Assembly (NCBI RefSeq): GCF_014194975.1
Contig: NZ_JACIAY010000001.1
Coordinates: 248,001-312,000, forward strand
Source: Sphingomonas sp. BK580
GTDB taxonomy: Bacteria > Pseudomonadota > Alphaproteobacteria > Sphingomonadales > Sphingomonadaceae
Length of the DNA stretch: 64,000 bases
Reading direction: 5' to 3'
Part shown: piece after piece, positions 16,687-26,789 of the stretch
Position numbering within the stretch: position 1 is the stretch's first letter
How the letters are laid out: every line of letters starts with the position of its first letter
The notes under the pieces: model-generated
Database searches by the model: none
The model's input: the letters and a program-made list of their open reading frames with translations, nothing else
What the model was told of the DNA's origin: nothing
Translations under genes and position numbers: made by a program

Positions 16687-17349
16687 ATGGGACATTCCGC
16701 GTTCGATCTGTCGGTGCAACCGACCGTTCTGACCGTCCCGGGGTTGGGCGGATCAGGGCCGGCACACTGGCAGACGCTGTGGGAGAAGAGCCGCCCCGAC
16801 ACCGCCCGGATCGACCTGGGCATGTGGGACAGGCCGCATCGCAACGCCTGGGTCACCAAGATCGACCAGGCCGTGGCGAGTGCGCGCGCGCCGGTGATCC
16901 TGGTCGCGCACAGCCTCGGCTGCGTCGCGGTGGCGTGGTGGGCCTCACTGAGCCCACAGCCTTATGGCTGGCCGGTCGCGGGCGCGCTGCTGGTGGCGCC
17001 GGCGGATGTCGATCGTGCCGGCGTGGCGCCCGAACTCGCACCGTTCGCGCCCACGCCCAAACAACCGCTCCCCTTCCCCTCGATCGTCGTGGCGTCGAGC
17101 GACGATCCGTGGGTGACGCTCGACCGAGCGCACAGCCTCGCGGTCGATTGGGGCAGCCACTTCATCGATTATGGCGTCTGCGGCCATATCAACGCCGCGA
17201 GCGGGCTGGGCCGCTGGCCCGAGGGGCTCGAGCTGCTCGACCGCGTGATCGCCGCCGCTGGCGGCCCGCACGGTGAGGCGCGCACCCCGGGCGATGCCCG
17301 CGCGATCCTCGCGGGACCGCGCGGGCGCGAGAGCGCGCTGCGGGTGTGA
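16687..17349 (+). CDS. RBBP9/YdeN family alpha/beta hydrolase
   Basis: This is a 220-residue serine hydrolase. The family start VLTVPGLGGSGPAHWQTLWE is present, with the nucleophile S76 in AHSLGC, the acid D139/D140 in ASSDDPW and the base H167 in CGHINA. RBBP9/YdeN proteins are small intracellular hydrolases with poorly known substrates. AGGAGG precedes the ATG by 8 nt. The last ~30 residues (after AAAGGPHGEA) are an extra basic tail beyond the normal fold. The 182-nt gap upstream holds nothing recognised. Confidence 0.9.
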   Translation: MGHSAFDLSVQPTVLTVPGLGGSGPAHWQTLWEKSRPDTARIDLGMWDRPHRNAWVTKIDQAVASARAPVILVAHSLGCVAVAWWASLSPQPYGWPVAGALLVAPADVDRAGVAPELAPFAPTPKQPLPFPSIVVASSDDPWVTLDRAHSLAVDWGSHFIDYGVCGHINAASGLGRWPEGLELLDRVIAAAGGPHGEARTPGDARAILAGPRGRESALRV

Positions 17350-17475
17350 GCAGGAGCGCCTGACAGCACTTCGGCGGTGTCCCGCTTGCCCCTGAACCGC
17401 CACTTCTCGCCCCATCATCGGCGAACGATCGGCCGGATATCGGCTCCACCGCCGCGACTCGACGGGGCCGAACGA

Positions 17476-17519
17476 CGAGTCTCCGACGCAGCGACGATCC
17501 CGTCGCCATCGGAGACTCG
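17476..17519 (+). promoter_or_regulatory. urcA leader hairpin sequestering the ribosome binding site
   Basis: An 11-bp perfect inverted repeat (17476-17486 with 17509-17519) encloses a second perfect 6-bp stem (17491-17496 with 17501-17506) and a four-base loop ATCC. The 3' arm contains the GGAGA Shine-Dalgarno sequence, and the ATG follows 2 nt later at 17522. The structure should block ribosome entry when folded. Confidence 0.65.
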
Positions 17520-17521
17520 CC

Positions 17522-17833
17522 ATGCGCTCGCACATCGTCCTCGTTCTCGTCTCCGCCTCGCCGCTCGCTCTGCCCGCCGCCGCGCAGAGCTGGCGCGTCG
17601 GCGACAGCAGCTACCACATCGTCGCGCGCGACCTCGACCAGCGGACCCCCGCGGGCCGCGCCGCGATGCTGACGCGGGTGGAGCGCACCGCCGCGCGGCT
17701 TTGCGAGCATGAGCCGCTCACCGTGGACCGGCGCACCTGTGCCGCCGCCACCGTCGCCGACGCGGCGCGACGCTCGTCTCCGCTGCGGATCGCGCTGGCC
17801 GAGCGGGGTACCTCCGCGCTGGCGGCGCGCTGA
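17522..17833 (+). CDS. UrcA family protein
   Basis: This 103-residue secreted protein has a signal peptide ending in PAAAQ and the UrcA pattern SYHIVARDLDQRTPAGRAAMLTRVERTAARLCEHEP, with a second Cys in RRTCAAATV. The two cysteines probably form a disulfide in the periplasm. UrcA-like proteins are abundant in sphingomonads and Caulobacter, and their function is unknown. The start is fixed by the GGAGA site, which lies inside a strong hairpin. Confidence 0.85.
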   Translation: MRSHIVLVLVSASPLALPAAAQSWRVGDSSYHIVARDLDQRTPAGRAAMLTRVERTAARLCEHEPLTVDRRTCAAATVADAARRSSPLRIALAERGTSALAAR

Positions 17834-17967
17834 CAGGCTCGGGTGATCGAACGGCGCACCCGAGGCGCGGACGCCGCGATCGCCATCTCTTCCGCAGGCG
17901 TCATCCTGCGGTCGATCCAGTATTCACTAAGCCGTGGACAGCGCCGCTGCCGAGGGCGCGGCATCGT

Positions 17968-17996
17968 GGATCCTGAGACGAGCTCGGGATGGCGCC
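17968..17996. repeat. Degenerate REP-type palindrome
   Basis: The segment ATCCTGAGACGAGCTCGGGAT resembles the 3' arm of the 97-bp element at 31283-31379. A weaker CGTCATCCTG lies upstream near 17898. It looks like a decayed copy in the gap between convergent urcA and the winged-helix regulator. Confidence 0.5.
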
Positions 17997-18009
17997 CAGC
18001 AACAGCGAC

Positions 18010-19587
18010 TCAGACCAGCACCACCGCGGGATCGTCCGGCCGAGCCCCGGTCTCGCGCCAGTAGCGCGTCAGCCCCATCGCTTGGGCCAGGGCGCCGAAG
18101 CGCGGATCGCGGCGCAGCGCCGCGCAGGGCGGCGCGAAGAGAAACCAGCTCACGCGCTGGTCCGGCGCGGTATAGGTGCCCTGCCGGCGCGAGAAGCGGA
18201 GCGTGTCGACGGCGAAGCCGCGACGCAGGAAATAGCCCTCCGCGATCGCGAAGGCCTGGTCGAGCCGGCCCGCCGCGCTGAGGAACTGGATCGCGTTCTC
18301 GGCGTGGCCGCTGCCGCGATGCGCCGCCTCGACATAGGCCGCGGCAGTGGCGTCGATGTCGCGCGGGTCACGCGTCGCCAGCGCGCGCGCGATCCCCGCG
18401 GTCAGGGCGAAGCTCGAGTCGTCGACGTCGCTGGGGCGGTGATCCGAGTCCTCGATCATGCGCAGCGCCTCCGCGCCGCGGCCGGTATAGGCGAGCAGGA
18501 AGGCGCGGGTGAACCACACGGCATAGTGGAGCGGGTAGAGGGCATAGGCCTCCTCCATCGCACGATCGGCCTCCTCCAGCCGATCGGCGCTCCACAGCGA
18601 GACGACGCGCTGGTACATCGCGATCGGCGACGGGCCGCCGAGGGTAAGCGCGCGCGTGAAAGGGGCGATCGACTCACGCATCCGCCCCACCATCTGGAGC
18701 ATGCGGCCCAGCGCGTCGGCGATCATGTCGTCGTCGGGATGCGCGCGCGCGGCGCGGGCGGTGACCTGCTCCTGCGCGCGCCAGTTGCCGAGCAGCGGCG
18801 CGCGCCGCATCCGCGCCAGCGCGGCAAAAGCGTTGCCCGGATCGATCGCCTCGGCGCGGCGCTCGGCCGCGAGCGCGCGCGCCGCGAAGGCGGCGCGGTC
18901 GGCCGCGGTGGCGATCCGCGCCGCGACCGCGCAGCAGAGCGCGAGCTGGCCCCAGGCGTCCGCGTCGTCCGGCGCGAGCAGCACCGCGCGGCGCAGCAGC
19001 CCGATCGCCTGCCATAGGCCCTGGCGGTCGGCCTGACGCTGCGAGTCGCGCGCCTGGGCGATCAGCGCGGCGACCTCGGGCGAGCGCGGCGGGGCGCGGC
19101 CGCTTCGCCACCACCAGGCACCGCCGACGACGGTAGCGCCCGCGACACCGAGCCCGGCGATCAGCGCACGACGTGGCACAATGGGGAGAGCGGCGCGCAC
19201 GGGCGCCTCGGGCACGGGACCCGCCGCGTCGGCGGTGACGGAACGAGGCGCCAGCGGAGCGCTCGCCTCGCCGACGATCAGGCGATAGCCGACCCGCGCG
19301 ATCGTCTCGATGCGGAAACGGCCCGCGCCGATGCCGTCGCCGAGGCGGCGCAGTCGCCCGACGACGCGATTGATCGCGTCGTCGCCGACGATGCGGCCGC
19401 CCCAGCATTGCGCCACCAGCTCGTCGCGCGACACCACCGCGCCGCCCGCTCGAGCCAGTGCGACCAGGACCTGCATGACGCGGGGCTCGAGCAGTTCCTC
19501 GTGCTCGCCGAGCGCGACGAGGCGGAGCGAGGGGCGGATCGTGAGGCCGGCGAGGTCGAGATCCGGCGCGCGCGCGAGGTCGATCAT
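18010..19587 (-). CDS. Membrane-tethered winged-helix (CadC/OmpR-like) regulator with TPR-like domain
   Basis: This is a 525-residue protein with three parts. Residues 10-105 form an OmpR/PhoB-type winged helix (LLEPRVMQVLVALARAGGAVVSRDELVAQCWGG... ending RFRIETIARVGYRLI). Residues 141-160 are one transmembrane helix (ALIAGLGVAGATVVGGAWWW). Residues 170-525 are helical, with repeated A/L-rich TPR-like units (RRAVLLAPDDADAWGQLALCC, AMEEAYALYPLHYAVW). It therefore resembles CadC-type one-component regulators that bind DNA while anchored in the membrane. The target genes and signal are unknown. It is convergent with urcA. Confidence 0.87.
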   Translation of the reverse strand: MIDLARAPDLDLAGLTIRPSLRLVALGEHEELLEPRVMQVLVALARAGGAVVSRDELVAQCWGGRIVGDDAINRVVGRLRRLGDGIGAGRFRIETIARVGYRLIVGEASAPLAPRSVTADAAGPVPEAPVRAALPIVPRRALIAGLGVAGATVVGGAWWWRSGRAPPRSPEVAALIAQARDSQRQADRQGLWQAIGLLRRAVLLAPDDADAWGQLALCCAVAARIATAADRAAFAARALAAERRAEAIDPGNAFAALARMRRAPLLGNWRAQEQVTARAARAHPDDDMIADALGRMLQMVGRMRESIAPFTRALTLGGPSPIAMYQRVVSLWSADRLEEADRAMEEAYALYPLHYAVWFTRAFLLAYTGRGAEALRMIEDSDHRPSDVDDSSFALTAGIARALATRDPRDIDATAAAYVEAAHRGSGHAENAIQFLSAAGRLDQAFAIAEGYFLRRGFAVDTLRFSRRQGTYTAPDQRVSWFLFAPPCAALRRDPRFGALAQAMGLTRYWRETGARPDDPAVVLV

Positions 19588-19629
19588 GGCGTCCGGTCGA
19601 CGCGGCGGCGGGTGGAACCGAGGAGGCGT

Positions 19630-19800
19630 GATCGCTCCCGATCCTCCCCGGCACGGGGAGCGAGGCCAGCCGAAGGGGGGTGGAGGCGGACTTTCATGGT
19701 CGGACCGTCAACGCGGACGCGATCACACGGCCGCGGTCGGCCGGCGTGAGCCCCCCTCGCCCACCCCCAGCGAGTGCGATCTCCCACCTCGTGCAGGAGA
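19630..19800. repeat. Degenerate paired palindromic repeat
   Basis: In the 330-nt gap between the winged-helix regulator and DUF1275, CCTCCCCGGCACGGGGAG at the left and the related inverted CTCCCACCTCGTGCAGGAG at the right bracket a region containing GGGGGGTGGAGG and its inverse CCCCCCTCGCCCACCCC. It is a decayed REP doublet. No gene is supported here. Confidence 0.45.
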
Positions 19801-19917
19801 GGATCTGAGGCACGATCCCCCGGTGTCAGCCAGAGAGGCTCGCGGCCTGCGCTCGCAACGTCGCATTGCCGCTCAAGACCATTCCCGCCCCCCGTCATCA
19901 TCGCCCCCTTCTCGATC

Positions 19918-20579
19918 TCACTCGCGCGGCACACGGCCTCCCACCGTCGTCGTCGTCGCCGCGGCGAGCAGCGCGATGCCCAGTGCCGCCACCGTCGCGT
20001 GCCACAGCGCGGCGTTCTCGGGCGCGGCATAGTCGGCCGTGCCGAGGAACGCGCCCGCGACCAGCCCCGACCATAGCAGCAGGTACGGCAACCAGTCCCA
20101 GCGCGCGCCGTCGCCCATCAGCGCGCCGGCGAGATGCTGGCCCAGCTTGACCAGCGCGCCGGTCATATAGGTCACCCCCACGCTGACCTCGCCGTCGCGC
20201 TGAAAGACGGTGTTGAGCCCGCCCATCGCCAGCGCGAGCAGCACCGTGCCGAGCCCGCCGAGCGGGCCGAACTCGGGGAGCGCCGCCGCGACCGCGAGCG
20301 GCACCGCGGCGAGCACGATCACGCCCGGCCGGCGCCAGCGCCCCAGCGCCGCGCCCGCGGTGGCGCCGACCACCACGCCCGCGACGAAGGCGAGGATCAG
20401 TGACGCCGCGGTGAGCGCCAGCGGCGAGCCGCCCGCCAGCGCCACCGCCAGCCGGGTCGAGTTGCCGCTCATGAAAGAGACGAACAGGCCGTTGAGCCGG
20501 AGAAAGCCGATCGCGTCGACATAGCCCGCCAGCGCCGCCAGCGCGATCGCCAGCCACCATTCGTGTCGTGGATGCCGGG

Positions 20580-20583
<4 letters not shown>
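19918..20583 (-). CDS. DUF1275 (YoaK) family membrane protein
   Basis: This is a 221-residue integral membrane protein with about six transmembrane helices. It carries the family features AALAGYVDAIGFLRLNGLFVSFMSGNSTRLAVALAGG, GGLNTVFQR, and VGVTYMTGALVKLGQHLA. The function is unknown; the family may transport a small solute. It begins at GTG 20583, which overlaps the parE stop as GTGA, so it is probably translated by coupling to parE. Confidence 0.9.
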
Positions 20584-22580
<1,997 letters not shown>

Positions 22581-22700
22581 ATAACGATCTGCGCCGCCCG
22601 ACCCAAGCGCGGCAAGGTCGGTTGCCGCGGCAATGATTCCTCACGCAACATAACCTGAATGAGGCTCGTTCGCGGATCGTTCGATCAGGGAGTGACCTAC

Positions 22701-23561
22701 ATGAGAGCGTATTTGACCGCCGCCGCGATCGCGGCGTCGCTGACGGCTGTCCCCGCGCTGGCGCAGGACGGTGGCGACCCGTCGGTCAGCAGCGGCTTCT
22801 CCGGCATCTACGTCGGCGCCGCGGGTGGCTATGACGTGCAGCCCAACGACGGCGGCGCGCGCCTGGAGTTCGACCGCAACCTCGACGGCCGCTTCGGCGA
22901 CACGGTGCTGACCGGCACGGGCGCGAACGCCTTCTCGCCGGGCTTCTGCGGCGGACGCGCGCGCGCCGCGCAGGGCCCGCGCAACGGTGGCCCGGGCTGC
23001 ACCAAGGACCGCGATGGCTGGAGCTATTACGGGCGGGTCGGCTTCGACCAGCAGAGCGGACCGATCGTCTACGGCGTGGTCGGCGAGTTCGGGCGGACTC
23101 ACATCAACGACAGCACCTCGGGCTTCTCGACCACCCCGGCCAACTACGTGATGTACCGCCAGGTCAACTGGGAAGCCGCGGTGCGCGCGCGGGCCGGCTA
23201 CACGCCCAACGACTCGACGTTGTTCTACGGCACGTTCGGCCCGTCGCTGGCGCGGATCGACAGCGAGTTCTCGTCGAGCCAGAGCACCAACAGCTTCACC
23301 GCCCGCGGGCGACAGGACCAGTTCGGCTTCCAGGGCGGCGGCGGCATCGAGCAGCGCTTCGGCGACCATTTCTCGGTCGGGCTCGAGTATGTCTACCACC
23401 AGTACCAGGACGACGACTATCGCGTCCGCGCCGCCGGCCCGGCGGGCACGCCCTTCACCAACGCCGGCAACGGCGGCACGGTCGAGGGCACCGACTTCCG
23501 CCGCTCGGACGAGAAGTTCCGCTGGCACAGCCTGCGCGCCACCGCGGCGTTCCGCTTCTGA
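22701..23561 (+). CDS. Outer-membrane beta-barrel protein
   Basis: This is a 286-residue protein with a signal peptide (MRAYLTAAAIAASLTAVPALAQ) starting at ATG 22701, with GGGAG upstream. The mature part opens with GFSGIYVGAAGGYD and has alternating strands such as SYYGRVGFDQQSGPIVYGVVGEFG, NWEAAVRARAGYTPNDSTLFYG and FSVGLEYVYHQYQDDDY. It ends in LRATAAFRF with the terminal Phe of BAM substrates. It is a small 8-10-strand barrel related to the OmpA/OprF-like porin superfamily. The two cysteines in the first loop region (CGGRARAAQGPRNGGPGC) may pair. The function is not known. Confidence 0.85.
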   Translation: MRAYLTAAAIAASLTAVPALAQDGGDPSVSSGFSGIYVGAAGGYDVQPNDGGARLEFDRNLDGRFGDTVLTGTGANAFSPGFCGGRARAAQGPRNGGPGCTKDRDGWSYYGRVGFDQQSGPIVYGVVGEFGRTHINDSTSGFSTTPANYVMYRQVNWEAAVRARAGYTPNDSTLFYGTFGPSLARIDSEFSSSQSTNSFTARGRQDQFGFQGGGGIEQRFGDHFSVGLEYVYHQYQDDDYRVRAAGPAGTPFTNAGNGGTVEGTDFRRSDEKFRWHSLRATAAFRF

Positions 23562-23608
23562 GGTGACGGGGGCGGGTGCGCAGGAGCGCCCGCGCCCCAT
23601 TCTCTTCG

Positions 23609-23696
23609 CTCCCCGGCGAAGGCCGGGGCCCAGTCGGGCGACGCAGGTGGGACACACCACGGCCGCTCCAACCGGGCCCCGGCCTCCGCCGGGGTA
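23609..23696. repeat. Paired palindromic repeat (REP doublet, GC-rich type)
   Basis: Two inward-facing palindromes, CTCCCCGGCGAAGGCCGGGG on the left and CCCCGGCCTCCGCCGGGG on the right, bound an 88-bp unit in the gap between the beta-barrel gene and gcrA. The layout matches the 89-bp element at 31158-31246. Confidence 0.7.
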
Positions 23697-23724
23697 CAAC
23701 GGCTTGATGTGACGGCGATCACCC

Positions 23725-24423
23725 TCAGCGCATGCGGGGGCCACCGAACGGCAACGGCGGCGCGCGCCGGTCGCGGCGCGGCAGCTGCGCCTGATAGGCG
23801 TGGCCGCAATGCTCGACGCAATAGGGGAAGCCCGGGTTCACCTTGACGCCGCAGAAATGGAAGTCGGGTTCGCCCGGATGGCCGAGCGGCCACTTGCAGA
23901 TCTTGTCGTTGAGGTCGAGCAGCGAGGTCTTGTTGGCGAACTCGGGCGCGGTCCGCGCGGGCACCAGCCGGCGCGGCGGCGCGGGCGCGATCGGCGGCTG
24001 CTGCTCGCCCGGGGCCTGACGGACGAAGCCGCCAGGACCGACCGACCTGAGCACCGGCTCGCGCTTGACCGGCGGCGGGCTCGGCGCCTCATCGGCCTCA
24101 TCGTCGACGTCGGTGGGCGCAGGCGCCGGGTCCGGCGCCGACTCGGTCGCGAAAGGCGGCGGCGCCGGCGCGGGGGCGGCGCGCACCGGCGCGGGCGTGG
24201 GCTTGGGCGCGGTGACGGGAGGAACCGCGGGCGCCGGCTCGGCCGCACGCGCCTCCTCCTTGGTCGTCACGGGGGATGGGCGCGACTGCAGCCCGAGGCG
24301 ATGCGCCTTGCCGATCACCGCGTTGCGGCTGACGCCGCCGAGCGCCTCGGCGATCTGGCTGGCGGTCTGGCCCGCCTCCCACATCGTTTTCAGCGTGTCG
24401 ATCCGCTCGTCGGTCCAGGACAT
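23725..24423 (-). CDS. gcrA: GcrA cell cycle regulator
   Basis: This is a 232-residue alphaproteobacterial regulator that acts with CcrM methylation and sigma-70 to activate cell-cycle genes. The N-terminal DNA-binding domain is WTDERIDTLKTMWEAGQTASQIAEAL, continuing RNAVIGKAHRLGL. A long Pro/Ala/Arg-rich disordered linker follows (residues ~48-165). The C-terminal sigma-interacting domain has CKWPLGHPGEPDFHFCG and GFPYCVEHCGHAYQ. The linker is longer than in Caulobacter GcrA, but both ends are intact. Confidence 0.95.
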   Translation of the reverse strand: MSWTDERIDTLKTMWEAGQTASQIAEALGGVSRNAVIGKAHRLGLQSRPSPVTTKEEARAAEPAPAVPPVTAPKPTPAPVRAAPAPAPPPFATESAPDPAPAPTDVDDEADEAPSPPPVKREPVLRSVGPGGFVRQAPGEQQPPIAPAPPRRLVPARTAPEFANKTSLLDLNDKICKWPLGHPGEPDFHFCGVKVNPGFPYCVEHCGHAYQAQLPRRDRRAPPLPFGGPRMR

Positions 24424-24484
24424 CCTTGTCTTCCTCTAGCGTTCCGGTTGCGGGCGCGCGCCGCAGCGGTTACCCGCACAGGCG

Positions 24485-25336
24485 ATGAGCAGCCAGCCTC
24501 CTACCGAACATATTCCGTCAGCAATCAGGCACGCCCCCGGCGAACCGGTGATCCGGAACGTCAATTGGGGCGGCCTGCGAACCCTCTATGTGAAGGAGGT
24601 GCGCCGTTTCTTCAAGGTGCAGCTCCAGACGGTGTGGGCGCCGGCGGTGACGACGCTGATGTTCCTGGTGATCTTCACCGTCGCCAACGGCGCGCGCAGC
24701 CCGGTCAATGTCGGCGGCGCGCCCGTCGCCTTCGCCGATTTCATCGCGCCCGGGCTGATCGTGATGGGGATGCTCAACAACGCCTTCGCCAACGCCAGCT
24801 TCTCGCTGCTGGTGGGTAAGATCCAGGGCAATATCGTCGACTATCTCCAGCCGCCGCTCTCCACCAGCGAGCTGCTCGCGGCACTGGTCGGCGCCGCGGT
24901 GACGCGCGCCTTCTGCGTCGGCTGCGCGGTGTGGCTGGCGATGGCGCTATGGCCCGGCGTGCACGTGACACCGCATCACCCGCTGGCGGTGCTGTGGTTC
25001 GGGCTGCTCGGCGCGATGTTCCTGTCGTTCGCGGGCGTGCTCACCTCGATCTGGGCCGACAAGTTCGACCATGCCGCGGCGGTGACCAACTTCCTGATCG
25101 CGCCGCTGACGCTGCTGTCGGGCACCTTCTACTCGGTCGACCATCTCGCGCCCGCGTTCCGCGCGTTCAGCCACGTCAACCCGTTCTTCTACGTGATCTC
25201 GGGCTTTCGCTACGGCTTCCTGGGCAGCGCCGACTCACCGGTGGCGGTGGGCAGCGTGGTGATCCTGGCGATCGACGTGGCGCTGGGGGTGCTGTGTTAC
25301 GTCCTGCTCAAGCGCGGTTGGAAGCTGAAGAGCTAG
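24485..25336 (+). CDS. ABC-2 type transporter permease
   Basis: This is a 283-residue inner-membrane permease with about six hydrophobic helices. Examples are TTLMFLVIFTVANG, FADFIAPGLIVMGMLNNAFANASFSLLVGK and FLIAPLTLLSGTFYSVDHLAPAFR. It has the ABC-2 pattern LPLTLLSGxFY and VNPFFYVISGFRYGFLG. Such permeases export polysaccharide, lipid or drugs and need an ATPase. No ABC ATPase is encoded next to it here, so its partner must be elsewhere. It is divergent from gcrA. Confidence 0.9.
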   Translation: MSSQPPTEHIPSAIRHAPGEPVIRNVNWGGLRTLYVKEVRRFFKVQLQTVWAPAVTTLMFLVIFTVANGARSPVNVGGAPVAFADFIAPGLIVMGMLNNAFANASFSLLVGKIQGNIVDYLQPPLSTSELLAALVGAAVTRAFCVGCAVWLAMALWPGVHVTPHHPLAVLWFGLLGAMFLSFAGVLTSIWADKFDHAAAVTNFLIAPLTLLSGTFYSVDHLAPAFRAFSHVNPFFYVISGFRYGFLGSADSPVAVGSVVILAIDVALGVLCYVLLKRGWKLKS

Positions 25337-25340
25337 GCCG

Positions 25341-25483
25341 CCCCCCCCTCCCCGCTCGGGGAAAGGGGAGCCCTGCGAAGCATGGTGGAGGGGGCGCTCC
25401 TCGCACGCACCCGCTCACAGGCGGAAGCCTCCCTCCGTCAGCGCTGACGCGCCCCGCCACTCCCCCGCGAGCGGGGAGAATCT
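25341..25483. repeat. Long paired palindromic repeat
   Basis: CCCTCCCCGCTCGGGGAAAG on the left and TCCCCCGCGAGCGGGGAG on the right form inverted ends of a unit of about 140 bp, in the gap between convergent permease and hydrolase genes. Its 3' end abuts the hydrolase stop, so it may also act as a bidirectional terminator. Confidence 0.6.
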
Positions 25484-26243
25484 AGTCCGCCACGAAATCG
25501 GCGATCGCCTGTCCGAGCTCGGGCTTGGTCACCGCGCTCATGTGGTTGCCCGGCACCTCGGCGTAACGCGCGTGGGGCAGCGCGTCGGCGAGCGCCGCCG
25601 CCGAGCCGTTGTCGTGATCGTCGACGCCGCTGAGCACCAAGGTGGGCCGATCGAGCGTCTTCAGCACCTCCGCGGGCGTGCTCGCGAACGTGTCGATCAC
25701 GCCGAGCAGCGCCACCGGGTCGCCGCCGGTGGTCTTGAGGAAGGCCTCGGCGAGCCACTCGGGGCTGCCGCGCTCGTGTTGGCCGAGCCGGGTGAGGATG
25801 TTGCGGAAATGATCGGCGCGCCGCTCGGCGCCGACGATCCCCTCCCACCCCATGCCCGCGAGCACGACCCGCCGCGGCGTCGCACCGCGCGCCAGCATCC
25901 GCACCACCGTCCGCGCGCCCAGCGAGTAGCCCCCGAGATCATAGTCGGTGAGCCCGAGGTGGCACACCAGCGCCTCGCCGTCGAGCGCCAGTGCGTCGGG
26001 CGGGTAAGCGGCGGGATCGTGCGGCTTGCCGCTCTCGCCGTGCGCGCGCAGGTCGGGCAGGATCACGCGCACGCCGCGCGCGGCGATCGCGGCGGCGTGG
26101 CCGTAGCGCAGCCAGTTGGTGCGCGCGTCCGAGAAATAGCCGTGGATCAGCACCAGCGGTCGGCCCTCGCCGAGCTCGCGCCAGGCGATCTGCGTGCCGT
26201 CGAAACTGTCGAAGAAGCGTGTCTCAGTCGGGGAGCTTGCCAC
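25482..26243 (-). CDS. Alpha/beta-fold hydrolase
   Basis: This is a 253-residue cytosolic serine hydrolase from GTG 26243. The oxyanion-strand motif is VLIHGYFSDARTNW. The nucleophile is S107 in GGYSLGAR, the acid D208/D209 in LSGVDDHDN, and the base H234 in PGNHMSA. The cap region contains GMGWEGIVGAERRADHFRNIL. The substrate is unknown. The start lies inside the 3' end of the upstream GFA gene (20-nt overlap), which indicates one operon. Confidence 0.87.
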   Translation of the reverse strand: MASSPTETRFFDSFDGTQIAWRELGEGRPLVLIHGYFSDARTNWLRYGHAAAIAARGVRVILPDLRAHGESGKPHDPAAYPPDALALDGEALVCHLGLTDYDLGGYSLGARTVVRMLARGATPRRVVLAGMGWEGIVGAERRADHFRNILTRLGQHERGSPEWLAEAFLKTTGGDPVALLGVIDTFASTPAEVLKTLDRPTLVLSGVDDHDNGSAAALADALPHARYAEVPGNHMSAVTKPELGQAIADFVAD

Positions 26244-26670
26244 TCGTTTCCATCCATTTGGCGACGAGATGCGGGAGCTCGTCGGTGCGTTTTTGGGGCA
26301 GCCCGGCGGTGTCGCGCCAGGCGGCGTGGCGGCTCTCGACGCCGAAATGACCGGTGGGATGAAGCGACGCCGCGTCGTCGAAGCTGCCGACGGTGAGATC
26401 GAGCTGGTCGGCACCGTTTCCCTCGTAGGTGAGCGGGGTGCCGCAGTCGCGGCAGAAGCCGCGCGCCGCGATCGGCGACGAGGCGCGGCGATCGGGCTCG
26501 CGCGTGGTCCAGCGCAGCGCCGCGCGCGACACCTGCTTGAGCGCTGCGAAGACGCCGCCGGTGGCGCGCTGGCACATCCGGCAGTGGCACAGATAGGCGC
26601 CGTCGTCCTCGACCAGCACGGCGTAGCGCACGCTGCCGCACTGGCATCCACCGGTCATCTCGCGCGCCAT
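26224..26670 (-). CDS. GFA family (CENP-V/glutathione-dependent formaldehyde-activating-like) protein
   Basis: This is a 148-residue zinc protein from ATG 26670, with GGGAGCGG upstream. The zinc cysteines are C9/C11 (GGCQCGSVRY), C28/C30/C33 (LCHCRMCQRATG) and C73/C76 (FCRDCGTPL), the full family set. GFA-domain proteins bind small thiol adducts in some cases, but most have no proven activity. It overlaps the following alpha/beta hydrolase, suggesting that the two act on the same compound; this is an inference. Confidence 0.9.
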   Translation of the reverse strand: MAREMTGGCQCGSVRYAVLVEDDGAYLCHCRMCQRATGGVFAALKQVSRAALRWTTREPDRRASSPIAARGFCRDCGTPLTYEGNGADQLDLTVGSFDDAASLHPTGHFGVESRHAAWRDTAGLPQKRTDELPHLVAKWMETSGKLPD

Positions 26671-26789
26671 GCCGCCGCTCCCGCTGCCCAGGTGGAGCGA
26701 CCTAACGTGGCGAGCGCGCCAGGTAAACGCGTGAGCCATGTTGCATTGCAGCACTCGACGGGAGCGAGTGTCGCTGGCACAGCGGCGGG

